NCBI GenBank assembly: GCA_025210615.1
Contig: JAOARJ010000002.1
Location: forward strand, 62,001 to 126,000
Origin: Candidatus Altimarinota bacterium
GTDB taxonomy: Bacteria > Patescibacteriota > Gracilibacteria > BD1-5 > UBA6164
Length of the DNA stretch: 64,000 nucleotides
Direction: 5' to 3'
The notes under the pieces are model-generated. The model ran no database searches. It was given only the letters and a program-made list of their open reading frames with translations, and was not told where the DNA came from. The position numbers and the translations under genes are program-made. Below are positions 21,900-34,153 of the stretch, piece after piece; position 1 is the first letter of the stretch, and each line of letters opens with the position of its first letter.

Positions 21900-24170
21900 A
21901 TGATTAATAAAAATAATATGAATACTTTTTTTCTAAAGCCAAATCATAATTTTAATAAGGAAAATTCCATTTTTTCTGAGTTTTTAGATGATTTTTCTAA
22001 GGTTTGAGAAAATAGTAAAATTTTATTATGACTTAACTATAATAAGAGCCAAGTTTATTATTCTTTGGATTGTGATAATGAGAATTATAATGATTTTGAA
22101 GCGCAATTTTATACAACTTTTAATGAATTTAAAATAGAATCAGATTATAAAAATACTATTTGGAATTATGATTTAGAAAACACTGTTTTATGAGAAATTA
22201 CTCTTGAGAATAAGTGATTTTATCCTTTTAAAATAAATAATAGTTCAAATTTTATTTATAACTTATTTAGACAGTTTGAAAAATTAAATAACACAACAGA
22301 TAAATTCTGATTTTTTATTGAAGTAGAGCCATTGAGTGAAGAAAATTTATTTTTTTATATTCAATATAAAATCGCTTTTATTTTATTTAAATTAAAATTA
22401 TATTTCTTATTTTTGAAATATTTATTTAAAAATACTAGCGATAATAATTGGAAAAAACAAGGAAATAAATATTTTGCTGAGAAAATAAAATGAAGGTTAT
22501 ATAAGACAAAAGTTTATTTATTAATGCAGTCTGATAATAAAAAAATGGCTGAAAATAAATTAAATAAAATTTTTTCTAGTTTTAGTGTTTTTAAAAATTA
22601 TCCGCTTAATAAATTTAATTTAAAAATAAAAAATAATATTACTATCAATAATGAAAATCTAAATTCTGAGATTAGTAATTTAATCAAATCAAACATTTTT
22701 TCTTGAGAGGAAATAAATAATTTATATTATTTTTCAAAAAAATTAACTAAAGAAGCGTCTTTATATAAGGAAAATTCTACAAAACTTCCTGTTCCGATTT
22801 GAATTCCAACAACAAAAGATATTAGATTAAAAAATTGAGAAAAACAAGCGACAAATATTTTAAATAATATGAATATTTTATGATTTTCAAATTATCGTTC
22901 GATAAATATTCCCATTTGAGTTTATGATGAAGATAGACTTAAACATACCTATATTATAGGGAAAACTGGTACTTGAAAATCTAAATTAATAACAAACTTA
23001 GTGAATATTGATTTGCAAAATTGAAAATGAGTGGCGGTTATTGATCCTCATTGAGATTTGATAGAAGATATTTTGATGCAAATCCCTAAAGAAAGAGAAA
23101 AAGACTTGATTATTTTTGACCCAACTGATACTAATTATCCGTTTTGTTTTAATCCATTGAAAATGAAACCTTGAGAGTCTAAACAGATTATTACAAAGGG
23201 ATTTATTGATATTTTTAAAAAATTTTTTGGTGTAAATTGGAATGATAAATTGGAACATGTCTTGAGAATGATAATTTTGGCGTTACTTGATAAAAAAGAT
23301 TCGACGGTTTTTGATATTGTAAGAGCTTTGACTGACAGAGATTTTAGGTATGATATGATTGAAACAATTGAGGAAGATGTTGTGAAAAATTTTTGGACAA
23401 ATGAATTTTCTTGATGGTCACAAAATTTCAATAATGAAGCTATAATGCCGATAATTAATAAAATTGGACAACTTTTTTCAATAAATTACATAAAGAATAT
23501 TTTTGCGAATCCAGAAAATAAATTAGATTTATCAGAAGTTTTAAGTGAGAATAAAATATTGCTTATAAAATTATCAAAATGAGCCCTGCAAGAAGAAGTT
23601 ATGTGATTTTTGTGAGCAATGTTTGTGACTAAAATTTACCAAACGGCAATGTGAAAACAAAATATAGACAGAGAAAATAGAAATCCATACTTTTTATATA
23701 TTGATGAATTTCAAAATTTCGCTACAGATACTTTTAATGAAATTTTATCTGAAGCTAGAAAATATGGGCTTTGATTAACGGTTTCTCATCAATTTTTAAA
23801 ACAAATTCCAATAAATATTTCTAATGCTTTATTTTGAAATATTTGAACGCTAATCAGTTTTAGAGTATCTAGTGAAGACGCTTTAATACTTGAAAAACAA
23901 TTTTCTCCATTTGTTGATAATTATAGTTTAGCAAACCTTAATCAAAGGGATTTTTATGCTAAATTAACTATAAAATGAGAATCAAAAAATCCGATAAGCC
24001 TTAGGACACAGTTCAGTCAAGAACAACCTTTAAATAAGGATTTCATAGAAAAATTATATAATATTTCAAGAAAAAAATATTGTAAAAAAGTAGAAAAACA
24101 GGTAGAAAATAATTTAAAAAGAAAAAAAGAAGATAAAAAATCTTCTAGTTTTATAGAACCTATAATTTAA
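21900..24170 (+). CDS. VirD4/HerA-like DNA-translocation ATPase
   Basis: A 756-residue protein starting at the ATG that abuts the previous stop (a second ATG at 21918 is possible). Residues 1-300 are not recognised and include one hydrophobic stretch near residue 165. The ATPase part has Walker A IIGKTGTGKSKLITN near 353 (second P-loop glycine TGA-encoded), then VIDPHGDLIEDIL, Walker B PYFLYIDEFQNFATD near 598, and SHQFLKQIP after it. This pattern is typical of the VirD4/TraG and HerA group used in conjugative DNA transfer and pilus systems. No relaxase lies nearby, so its partner is unknown. The Lys-rich tail ends before a terminator. Confidence 0.85.
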
Positions 24171-24246
24171 TGAAGACTCTTTAAGCAAAATAAATAATAA
24201 TATAAAAAAAGAGTTGCTGAAAATTAAGTATAAAGTTAGATAAATA

Positions 24247-24272
24247 AAAAGAACCTATTTAGGTTCTTTTTA
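24247..24272 (+). terminator. Terminator downstream of the ATPase gene
   Basis: Stem AAAAGAACCT / AGGTTCTTTT with a short ATTT loop and a T run. It can also serve the convergent minus-strand gene at 24286. Confidence 0.85.
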
Positions 24273-24285
24273 ATATAAACATAAT

Positions 24286-24813
24286 TTAAAGTAATGGGTA
24301 TTTTTTAAATTTTAAACAACTATTAATATAATCAAAATCAATATCTTCCTTAAAAGGACATGTTCTTTCAATTCCTTCACAATAAATTTCGGGTTTTAAA
24401 AAATGGAACATCTTTTCTGGTAATTCAGGAAAAGAATTTAATAAAAAGATGTTGTCTTTTTCATCAATTTTTGTTACTATAAAAATACAAAAATCCGTTT
24501 CTATTTTTCAAGTTAGAGGATAAGAGAAAATAATAAAAAAGTCTGAGTTTTTAAAATCTATTCTCTCGGGAATTACATATTTATCTATTTTTTGTATTTC
24601 TGAGATTTTTTTTATATTTACAGTCGGTGTTTTAGCTGATTTTTCACTTCAGAAATAGAAATTTAAACTATCAAATTTTCTTCTATCTTTAATGACATAT
24701 CTAAACTCAAACTCTCAAACCTCTTTTAAAATAAATTTTAAAAAAGATTGCAAATCAAAAGATTCAATTCTATTGCTTAATAAATAATAATATTCATATG
24801 ATTCTTTTTCCAT
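24286..24813 (-). CDS. Candidate immunity protein for the RHS protein
   Basis: A 175-residue soluble protein from ATG at 24811-24813 (minus) to TAA at 24286-24288. It is not recognised by motif. It lies ten bases downstream of the RHS gene on the same strand, the usual place for the cognate immunity gene of a polymorphic toxin. Features are an acidic N-terminal helix (MEKESYEYYYLLSNRIE), a mixed alpha/beta middle and a C-terminal CEGIERTCPF segment. The immunity role is inferred from position and size only. Confidence 0.6.
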
Positions 24814-24823
24814 TTTCTAAAAA

Positions 24824-27800
24824 TTAATTATCTAAATCTTTTACTTGCTCTTTTGTTAAATTAACTGTAGTTTTTAATTTTCAAGCATTTTTTCAACTAG
24901 TATATATATCAACTCAAACATCTTTTCAGTCTACTTTTTTATAATATCTATCAAAAGTTTCACCATCTCTTCATACTTTTCACTTCTTAACTTTAGAATA
25001 ATCAGTCAAGACGTTTTCTAGCATACCTATAAACTCTTTTCAATCTTCTTTTAAATTTCAACTAAATCATAATTCTTTTCAATGTTTACTAAAAGCGTGT
25101 TGGATTCTTTTAAAATCTTTCCTTAAATCTTTTACATCAAAATTTTTAGCATCTTTTATTGTTTTTAGAACAAGGATTAATCAGGCTAATCAAGAAGAGT
25201 TTTCTTCAATCTCTGAAATAATATTTCAAGTATAATCAAAATCTCAAGAACATCATTCTCAAACACATTTAGTATCAAGAAGAAAGTCTAGTCAAATTTT
25301 TCATAATTCTAATAATCAAGTTCATACCATCTTAACTCATTCCCACACTTCTTCTAAAACCATTCCACTTGGATCCACATAAATAAGGGGATTATTCGCT
25401 ACATAAGAATAAGCGTTTAACTGTTGTGGATCTGAAAGTAATCTTATTCATCTTTTGGTATTTCAAACCTCCCAAAATACAGCATCTTGTCAATAAAACC
25501 TTCAAATATGTGGAGAATAATATCTTACCTCAAAATATTGTAATCAAGATTCTTCATCTTGTTCTTTTCCTGTAAATAAATAATCATTGCTATAAGTATT
25601 ATCCCTAAACATAACTCTTTGTTCACCAAAAGGATAATAATCTACAGCTTGTAAAATCTTTCAAGTATCATCAATATCAATACTCGCTCAAGATAAATGA
25701 TCACTTATATTGAAAATAGTTTTTTCAGCTTCTTCATTCTCTTTTTCTATTGTAGCGATTTTTTTATCTAGTGCAAGAATAAATTTTCTCTTTTTTGTAT
25801 ATGGCTTTTTAATTTTTCTTGTGACTGTTTCTTGTGTTTGAGTCTCATTATTAAAGATACTTTCAGTAACTTCAACAAAATAATATCAGCTTTCTAATTC
25901 ATAATTATCTCAAATATATTTATTTTCTGTATAATCTTCTCAAACAAAAGTATTTTTTTGTACTCTATTATTAGCGTGATCATAAATATATTCTCAAGTA
26001 ATTTTATTTCCATTATTATTAAAAGAAAAATTAGTTAAGTCAGAGGCCGAATTATAGATGTAATTTTTTATATTTTCTCAAAAGATTTCTTTATTTACAT
26101 TTCATAATCAGTCATACTCAAAAGTTGTATCTCACGCTTTATTAACAGCATGAGGATTAAATCAAGAATTATATTCATAATTTCAAATTCTAGAATTAGA
26201 TAACATATTTCAAATACTATCATAAGTATAATTTATCTCTTCAGTAGAATCTGTATTATAAACAGCTTTTATAAGCCTGTTTAAATCATCATAATTATAA
26301 TTTACTTTCTTTTTTAATACGCTGTCAGCTTTTTCTTCTAGATTTATTATATTTCAAATATTATCAAAATTATAAACTAAATCTTGATAAATATTATCTC
26401 AATTATAGGCTGTTTTAGCTTTCAATCTATATCAGTAATTATAATCAAAATCTTTTTTTTCTATAGTTCAATTAGCGTATTCTATTTCACTAATTTGATA
26501 ATCATCATTATATTTTACACGCGTAACTAAATCACTATTATTATATTTTATTTTGTTAATATATCCATTAACATAACTATAACTAGAGTTTGTATTATCT
26601 GGATAAGTAATAGTTTTTAGTTCTCATCTAGGTGTAAAATTATAATTTATATCATAACTATTTCAATCTTTATAAATTTTTCTATTTTGAATAATTTGTC
26701 CAAAATAATTATAATTATAAATTTCTTTGTATCATAAATAGCTTGTATTAGATAATTTTCACTTGCTATAATTTCAAATATCATAATTATAAAGAGCTTT
26801 TCATTCTTCTGTTATTTTTTGAGTGACTCTATCTAGATTATCATAATCATATCTTATAGCTTGTCAATTTAGCAATGTTTTTAATACAATATTGTTATTA
26901 TCATCATATTTAAAGGCTATAAATTTTGGATTAGCTTCACTATTAGAATGCAAATCTTCCATTTTTTTTATTCTGCCTAAACTATCATAATATAAATTTC
27001 TTATATTATTTTTACTATCAATTTGTTTAATTAATTTTTGTAAGCTATTATATTTATAATTAGTAGTATATTGCTCACCAGAATTGTATTCTATAACTTT
27101 TTTTAAACTTCAATAAGCGTTATATTCAAGCTCTTTTTTTATTCATTTTTGATTAATTAAAATATCTTTATATGGCAAGTAATCATGAAGAATTATTCAC
27201 GTTTCATTTTTTTGTTTAATTAATCTTCATAGTCAATCATATTTAAAATAATTTCATTTTTCAGTTTCTCAAATAGGAGAATAATTTATTCAAGTTTCAT
27301 ATTTTGGATAAGTGACAAACTCTTTTTTATCTAGTTTATTATACCTCGTTTTTACACTTGAATATTTATTATTTTCTTTACTAGAAACTTTTATTTGAAT
27401 AGTTTTTCAGAATCAATCTACGTAAACTCTAGAAGTTATATTATTGTTGTTATTTTCTCAAGAATAAGAGATTTTTTCGCTATAATTAGGTTTTACATTA
27501 GTATTATAGTTATATTTTTCTAATAATATTTTTTCTAAAGTTTGTCATTCTGCTTCGCTAGTAGGATTTATTATTTCTACTTTTGTAGGACGACCAAAAT
27601 TATCATAACTTATCTGTCTAGTTATTCAATTTATATCAGTTATTTTAGTCGGTTTCTGAAAAGCATAATTATAAGAATATTTTACGCTCCAGTTTTTTGG
27701 ATTAGTTTCACTAGTTTTTAATAAATTATACTTATTATATTTAAAAGTAGAAGTGAATCTTTTTGCATTAGTAGAACTAGTTAAAACTCAAGAAGTATAA

Positions 27801-29611
27801 CCATAACTTTCTCTTAAATATCTATTTTCATCTTCAAAAAATCTTTGTTTTTCAGTTAATAATCATTTTTTTATTTCACATTTATTTAAATTATCATAAA
27901 AATATATTTCACTATTAACTAATTTTCTATTATTATCAACTAAAGTTTGTTCACAAGGATTATTAACAAAAATATTATTTTTACTATCAATATCAGTAGC
28001 ATATTTAATAGTTTTTGTTATTTTATCATCTAGAATATCAGTGAAATTTCAAGAATTAGTATCAGCATTAACAAATCAATAATTAATTTCTTTTGTTAAA
28101 TTTCAATAACTGTCATATTGTTTGTAATTAGCAGTATCTTTATGTTCTCAAGTTTTTTCATTATATTCAATATTTACTTCATTTTCTGGAAATACGAAAT
28201 ACGCTCAATTTCATCTGTCTTTTTTTATCCATTTTGTAATACTAGTTTTTAATCTTTCTCATTTTTGATTAACAGTTTCTTGTCTATATATTCTTCATTT
28301 TTTACTTATATGATCCTCAAATTCTCATAATTTAGAATCTTCTGAATTATTTTTATCTTTATCACTTTGATGAAAATAAACGCTTGTAATATTATTGTAA
28401 TCATCAATGATATTTACTTTACTAAAGCCAGTATATCATCTATTATAAAAATTACTTGCATCAAAATAATAATGTCATCAAAAATAATCATAAATCTTTT
28501 GAGTTGTTACTCAAGTTATACTATCAATAGTTGTTACTTTATATAAAGTTTTTATAATAAAGGGAACAGTAGTTTTTTTATATAGAGCACTTGATTTATA
28601 TTCCATTTTAGTTACTCATCATTTTCAGTTATCAATCTCACTAAGTAGATTTAATCAAGCTCAAGACGCGTGATATTTAAATTTTAAGATCTCTAAAATA
28701 TCGCTTCAAGATTTAGTTATAACGCTATTTATTTTTGGAAAAGGTGTTTCAATATCGCTATATTTTATCTCATAAGTCTTAAAATTGTTATAGCTAGAAT
28801 TTTCTAAAACATTTAAATTTACACTTTGAAGTAATCTATGATTTTTCTCTTTAAATCAATGAATATAACTTTCCATAGAAAAATCTCTCTCAGTATAATT
28901 TAGAGTGATTTTATATAGAGGATTTTCTAAAGTATTAGAAATGTTAAATCAATATTTTATTTCTTTTAAATAAGCTCTATTATCTTTTTTATTATAACTA
29001 TATTCTATTTTATATCAGAAATTATCTTCTATTTTAGCAAGTAAATAAGAAAAAGTTTTATTATTCTCTGGATTAATTATTTTATAGTTATTATTAGTTC
29101 AGAAATAATAAGTTTTTCAGCTTCTGTCTTTTATAGTCCAAGAATCTGTTTCTGAATTAAAGTTATAAATATTTATGTCATTTCATTGTTTTGCGATATA
29201 TTTTCAATTTGTGGTTTCAATAAGTTCACCATTACTAAAATTAGAATTAATAGAAAATTCATTAAGTTTATACAGATTTTCAAGTCATTTTCTAGTACTT
29301 CTAAAAATTTGTTGATTTTCTATACTAAAACCATAACCAGCATTATTTAAAAAATCTGCTGTCGAACTATTATAGCGAAGATTTAATCCTGGAGTAAGTC
29401 ATCTTTGTCCTTCAGGGAAGCTAAAGTCAACACTATAATTTGCTCATCATGAAAATAAATCGTTTTGAAATGAAATATTTAAATTATTAGCGCTTTGGTT
29501 GCTTTCTTTAGTAAAATCTTGAAAAGAAGAAGTATTTCCTCAATAAGAAAAATTAATTCACAAAAATAATACTAAAAATAAGCTAAACAAAGTCTTCAAA
29601 ACTTTATTCAT
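24824..29611 (-). CDS. Secreted RHS/YD-repeat protein with variable C-terminal toxin-like tip
   Basis: A 1595-residue protein from ATG at 29609-29611 (minus) to TAA at 24824-24826. A signal peptide (LKTLFSLFLVLFLWINFSYG) is followed by an SpvB-like start (SVDFSFPEGQRWLTPGLNLRY). A very long series of Tyr/Asp-rich YD repeats follows. The RHS-core ending contains YYPFGEQRVMFRDN, GLQYFEVRYYSPHIGRF and NAYSYVANNPLIYVDPSG. After this junction about 160 residues form a unique tip with a helical linker and IQHAFSKHGKELGF, resembling the HAF.KHG motif of some RNase-type polymorphic toxins. Toxin activity is inferred. It sits between the LamG gene (21 bases upstream) and the candidate immunity gene. 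Confidence 0.85.
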
Positions 29612-29632
29612 TTATAAAATTATTAAATAATA

Positions 29633-31177
29633 TTATTTGGCGCAATCTCAGTAAAATCAAGTTTTACCATTAGTATTTTTTGTAACTTGTACACATCTGT
29701 AAGCAACCTCAAAGTTCATGTTTCATTTATTTAACATAATTGCGTATTTTTTATATTCATGAGTACTAGTAGAATGAGGAGTTTCATTTGTCTCAAAAGA
29801 AGTTATTAATATATCGGGTAGACTATCTCAATTTATATCAGTAAACATAGACGGATAATTTGTACTATTAGATGTAGCTAGAACTCACTTACTAAAAGTT
29901 GGTAATTGTTTAAGTATTATTAATAACGGATCAAAATCTTTAGGTGAAGTGGAATATTTCCAATTATTGAAATAAGCAAATAAATCAGAAAATTTTACAG
30001 GAGTTGTAGCTTCAGCAATTCATTCCATAACATTACTAACTTTATAATTAGTTATATTATCTCAGTGAACAGCCTTAAAACATACTTGTTTTCAATTATT
30101 TTGTTTATCTGAAAAATTTAATTCTCAGGAATAATCTATAAAAGTTAAAGTTTCATTACAAATATTATTTTCAGTTAAACTATATCAAGAAATATTTCAA
30201 TATTGACTTGTTGCCGAATAAGTTTGTATTCATCAAGTAAATTTTCAAGTAATTGTTATTTCATTTTTTCTGTATTCTTCATCTATATTATAACTTATTT
30301 CATGTTCATAAGTTCAATCATTGACTTTTATTTTTAATAAATTAGCCGTTGTATTATATGGTATTAAAACTTCTTTTTCTACTTGTTGATTTATATCAGT
30401 AGTTAATGTATTGATATTACTATAATTATTAGAATCATAAGCATAACTTATATTCATTTCTTCTCAAATATTATATTCATCTTGAACTTTTAATTTTATT
30501 TTGTAGTTATTTCAAACTTTAGAAATAATTCAATCTTCTGTAGTTAATTTAGTCAAGGTAAAATCTCACTTTATTTCTTGGTACAATGCTAGGATTTCAT
30601 TTTCGGTCAGAGCTTTTTCATATAACCTAATGTTTGCAACATTATGCATATTAAGTAAACGATTAAATCCGTTTGTATTAGTTATAGTTCAAAGTAATTT
30701 TGAATCAATATAAATTTTATATGCTGATATTCACCATTCTGGACGCACAATAACCATATGATGCCGTTCTTTTTTTTTGAAGGCAGTATGATTAGGGAAA
30801 GTTCATTTTTCAGTGTTTATATATTGTCAATTAGAAAAAATTTTTAAATAACGATATTCTGTTCAAACATTTCAATTTATAATAAGTTGTTGCCCTTGGT
30901 TAAGATCTTTAAACCAAAAAGATTGACTTAATCATTGATTTTCAGTAAATCAATTAATACTTTTAGCATAATCAAATGTATCTGATTTTGTGACTCAAGT
31001 CCATCCTTTTATTTGATTGTTTCATCAAAGAGTGTTTGATCATCATTTTTCAAACAAAAATTCTCAAATTAATCAATTTGTTGGTATATCACTACTTCAA
31101 GTAGCGTTTACATTCACTATGTTCATATTTCATAAAATAAGCGTTAGGCTTAATATAAAACTTAGTAATTTTTTCAT
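29633..31177 (-). CDS. Secreted LamG-like protein preceding the RHS gene
   Basis: A 514-residue protein from ATG at 31175-31177 (minus). It has a signal peptide (KKLLSFILSLTLILGNMNIVNVNA). Residues 30-195 look like a concanavalin/LamG jelly-roll (LIGEFLFE start, YKIYIDSKLLGTI and NIRLYEKALTENEILALYQE at the end, typical of LamG_3). The middle is beta-rich, and the C-terminal region contains FTDINGDSLPDILI, an Asp-rich calcium-binding or FG-GAP-like motif. With the RHS gene only 21 bases downstream, the two are probably one surface or secreted system. A role in adhesion or in delivering the RHS protein is inference. Confidence 0.78.
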
Positions 31178-31335
31178 ATAAAAAATTTACAAAATAAAAT
31201 CTTGAGTAAAAATCACTCAAGATATTTATATTTATTTTTATTTATTTTGCAAATAAAAATTTATTTAAGTATATATTTATTGTAATTATATTCTTTTTTT
31301 ATATTTTTTCTTACTACTTATATAAAAAAACAAAA

Positions 31336-31369
31336 GCAATTAATCTCGTTTTAACACGAGATTAATTGC
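31336..31369. repeat. Long hairpin, copy 1 of a family upstream of rep sequences
   Basis: Perfect 13-bp arms GCAATTAATCTCG / CGAGATTAATTGC with an 8-nt loop. It is followed by GAAATATATTAAAACATAAAA, nearly the same as after copy 2 at 38454-38487. It lies about 37 bases before the rep remnant. It could be a replication-origin hairpin or a terminator. Confidence 0.7.
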
Positions 31370-31405
31370 GAGAAATATATTAAAACATAAAAATTAAATA
31401 AAAAT

Positions 31406-31492
31406 AAAATAGTATTTTTCTGACTTGATGGGGTAGAAATTTGCGCAAAATTTTTATACGAAGAAATCTTTGAAAAATGGATGAAATATTAA
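31406..31492 (+). pseudogene. Remnant of a Rep_trans initiator N-terminus
   Basis: A 28-codon frame (KIVFFGLDGVEICAKFLYEE) corresponds to residues 14-33 of the intact Rep at 38810. DNA similarity (AAAATAGTATTTTTCTGA) begins just before it. The frame stops at TAA 31490-31492 and nothing further of rep follows. It shows that a third related element was once present or recombined here. Confidence 0.75.
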
Positions 31493-31511
31493 ATACTGTT
31501 AAATTTATTTT

Positions 31512-33206
31512 TTAATAAAATTCTTTATTATAACATTCTTCGCAATATATTATCTTTGGTGAATCCAGTCTATAACTTGTCTGAATATCTTTTCAGCATT
31601 TTTGACAGTTTCTATTAAAAATTTGTCTTAAATTTCTTCTCTTTACTCTTTCTTTATGTCTTTGATCTGGATGTTTATTAGGAATGGGAAGATTAAACTT
31701 TCGATAAAAATCTAATTCTTGTTTTATTATCCTATAAGGTTTATTAGTAATTTCACATTTTATAGCCCGATTTAGAATATCATCAGGAATATCTTTAATA
31801 TTTTTTGGTAATTTTTCAGCTGGAATAATTTTTTCTACTTTTGGGAAAGGTGGTTCGTAATCAGACCAATTAAATCATTTTTCTAAAGCTACTTCTTTTT
31901 CTAATGGATAATATTCATTTGCTACTGTTTCATTATATCAAAAAGGGCTTAAGTCATAAGAAAAAAACTCTCACCATTCTCAAGTTTTTTGCATATGTTT
32001 TATTATCTTGGAGGCTAATTTTTCATATTCATCTTTAGTATATTGTTTATTTAAAATACAATATTGCTTATTTTTTAATCAACTACATCAAAAACAATTT
32101 TTACATCAAACACAATAAGAACAATAAATCATATCAGAAGTATTATCTACAACTCAACGACAAAATAATAGATTATATCAAGATCTTCAAATTTGCAATC
32201 ATTCATATCATTTAGTTAGATCATATCAGAAATAAGACGAATCCATACTATCTTGTCCATATAATATGTAATCACAATATTTTAAATTTTCGCTATTATA
32301 AACTTCAAAACAATGATGACAATTTTTTGTATTAAAACCAATATCTCAAGAAAAATTTTCATTATTATTTCATAAAAATAACTTTTTAGGAGTTTTTAAT
32401 ATTAATTCTTGATAATATTTTTTATATTTTTCTAAATTATTTAAAATTTCTTCTTTTCTTATTTTATATCCTTCTTTTGTATACTGTTTGTTTAATATGT
32501 GATATTTTTTATTTTTTAAACCAGAGCACATTATACAGTTTTCGCAATTATTACAATCATATAAGTAATATGAATTTTTACAATAATCTGATTTATCTCA
32601 ATAAAATACTTTGTAACAAAAATTACAATCAACTAGTTCGTATCATATTTCGCTTTTTACTACTCATAAACTATCAATAATTAAGGCTGATTGTTGAATA
32701 TTAGCTGAGTAAAGACAATTTTCTATTCTTCAATAACAAAAACATAAATAACATCATTTTCCACTTCATCATTCGTTTGTATATTCACAATTTTCATTTT
32801 TTGAATGCATTAAAGATTGTGTCGGAACTTCTAATATTAATTCTTTAAACTGTTCAAAAAAGTTTTTATTAAAATTTAAATTAATTCAGTAATCTAATCA
32901 TTCAAATTTATTACTCCACCAAATTTCTGTTTTGATAACTTTTCATTTGTAAGTTGGTTTATACATAGAAATTATTTCTTCACCTGAAAAATCACAATTT
33001 CTTTTATATAGTCTTTTTTCATTTCTGAATGCTAATCTTCTTTGATTTCTGCATTTTGGGCATAAATTAGGGAAGGGAATATTATATTTTTCTCAATTAA
33101 AAGTAGGAGAAATTTTATCATAAAATTCTTTATCTTTGCTTGTTATATAAAATTCAGTATTGCAAGATTTACATTGCTTTGTTAAAATAACTTTTTCCTC
33201 TGGCAT
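31512..33206 (-). CDS. Cysteine-rich zinc-ribbon repeat protein (paralog C)
   Basis: A 564-residue protein from ATG at 33204-33206 (minus) to TAA at 31512-31514, closely related to the proteins encoded at 17505-19214 and 20217-21899. It has the N-terminal CKSCNTEF and CPKCRNQRRLAFRNEKRLYK pairs, central Cys-pair repeats with the KKYHILNKQYTKEGYK and NKQYCILNKQYTKDEYE units, and the C-terminal ribbon ending in YCEECYNKEFY. Unlike the other two it has no regulator or ATPase partner beside it. It stands alone between the rep remnant and a patch of decayed genes, consistent with spread by duplication. Confidence 0.8.
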
Positions 33207-33288
33207 ATTTTAAAATTAATTACTATTTTTATAACTTATTTATAAGTATTTTTATTAAAAAGTAAAATATTTATTTTATGTAAATAAA

Positions 33289-33322
33289 AAAGTAATATCT
33301 CTTATAAGATATTGCTTTTATT
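33289..33322 (-). terminator. Probable terminator hairpin
   Basis: Stem AGTAATATCT / AGATATTGCT (ten pairs with one G-T) with a 6-nt loop and T-rich flanks on both strands. It lies between the minus-strand genes at 33601 and 33206 and probably ends transcription of the former. Confidence 0.6.
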
Positions 33323-33379
33323 TATTAATTTAGTGATAATAATTGTTTTGAAAATATAGAAAAATTCTATAATAGATAG

Positions 33380-33495
33380 ATTAGTACTAAAAAGATGTAC
33401 TATTAAGAGATTTAAACGTACTTATAAAGTATATAAAATTAAATTATAATGAAGTAGATGAGATACTAGATGATATTGAGAATTTTTTAAAGTAA
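33380..33495 (+). other. Short open-frame remnant
   Basis: A frame without a start codon encodes a 34-residue helical tail that ends LNYNEVDEILDDIENFLK before TAA at about 33493. It looks like the last piece of a degraded gene. Nothing else is seen in this stretch. Confidence 0.3.
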
Positions 33496-33505
33496 AATCT
33501 CTGTA

Positions 33506-33590
33506 TGTTTTCTTTATTTGTAAGATAATAATTGTGTCAATAAATAGATACCAGCCCTAATTATTTTAGAGTTGGTATTATTAATAATAT
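33506..33590 (-). pseudogene. Decayed partial copy of the 33601-34095 gene
   Basis: About 85 bases here match the 5' part of the neighbouring gene (around 34000-34080) with few differences, including the CTTTATTTGTAAGATAATAA block and the inverted GGTATT region. Reading frames are broken, so it is a dead duplicate of the membrane-anchor region. Confidence 0.55.
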
Positions 33591-33600
33591 TTTAATATTT

Positions 33601-34095
33601 TTAATCATCTTCGCAAGGATTAGATATTATACGTTCAAATAAATCACGATTTCCATCCCAGCAACCTTTTCATTTACTTCAGTCTAAATCTGGCATTCAT
33701 AAACAAATTTCTTCTTTAACTATATCATATTTTGGATATATATAACTTTTGGTTCAATATTTATCAATGTATTTATTGGATTCTAACTTAAATCAAAAAA
33801 TATATTTCTCTCATCAATTTTTATTACTTAAATAATAACAATTTTTAATAGGTTCTATATTTATATTAAATTGTTTATTAAAATCTCATATATTATCAAA
33901 ACTGTAAGAATTTTTATCTAAAGAATTTAAAACTGATTTAACTTTTTCTAATTGTTCAAAATTATACTCATCAATTTTTATTTTTTCTTGTTCTTCTTTA
34001 TTTGTAAGATAATAATTATATCAATAAATAAATACCAACCCTAAAATAATTAGGGTTGGTATTATAAATAGTAACATTTTTATATTTTTTTGCAT
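33601..34095 (-). CDS. Membrane-anchored hypothetical protein
   Basis: A 164-residue protein from ATG at 34093-34095 (minus) to TAA at 33601-33603. The N-terminus is a single transmembrane helix (MLLFIIPTLIILGLVFIYG) after KNIK, followed by a short coiled segment and an extracytoplasmic domain. The C-terminal half carries Gly residues encoded by TGA and a tail with GKGCWDGNRDLF and a final CEDD. The anchor plus small beta-rich domain resembles pseudopilins, but no prepilin-peptidase motif is evident. It is upstream of a terminator and has a dead partial copy next to it. Confidence 0.65.
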
Positions 34096-34153
34096 AAAAT
34101 TATAGTTATTTTTATTACTTTTTATTATATACTAATAAAAATATATTTCAATA

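Noticed and set aside
22998-23431. Overlapping minus-strand ORFs opposite the VirD4-like ATPase
   Set aside because: Both mirror the ATPase coding sequence around its Walker A region; no independent support.
31199-31222. Hairpin TCTTGAGT/ACTCAAGA upstream of the LamG gene as a specific regulatory site
   Set aside because: It has T-rich flanks on both sides and could be an ordinary terminator; nothing ties it to the gene.
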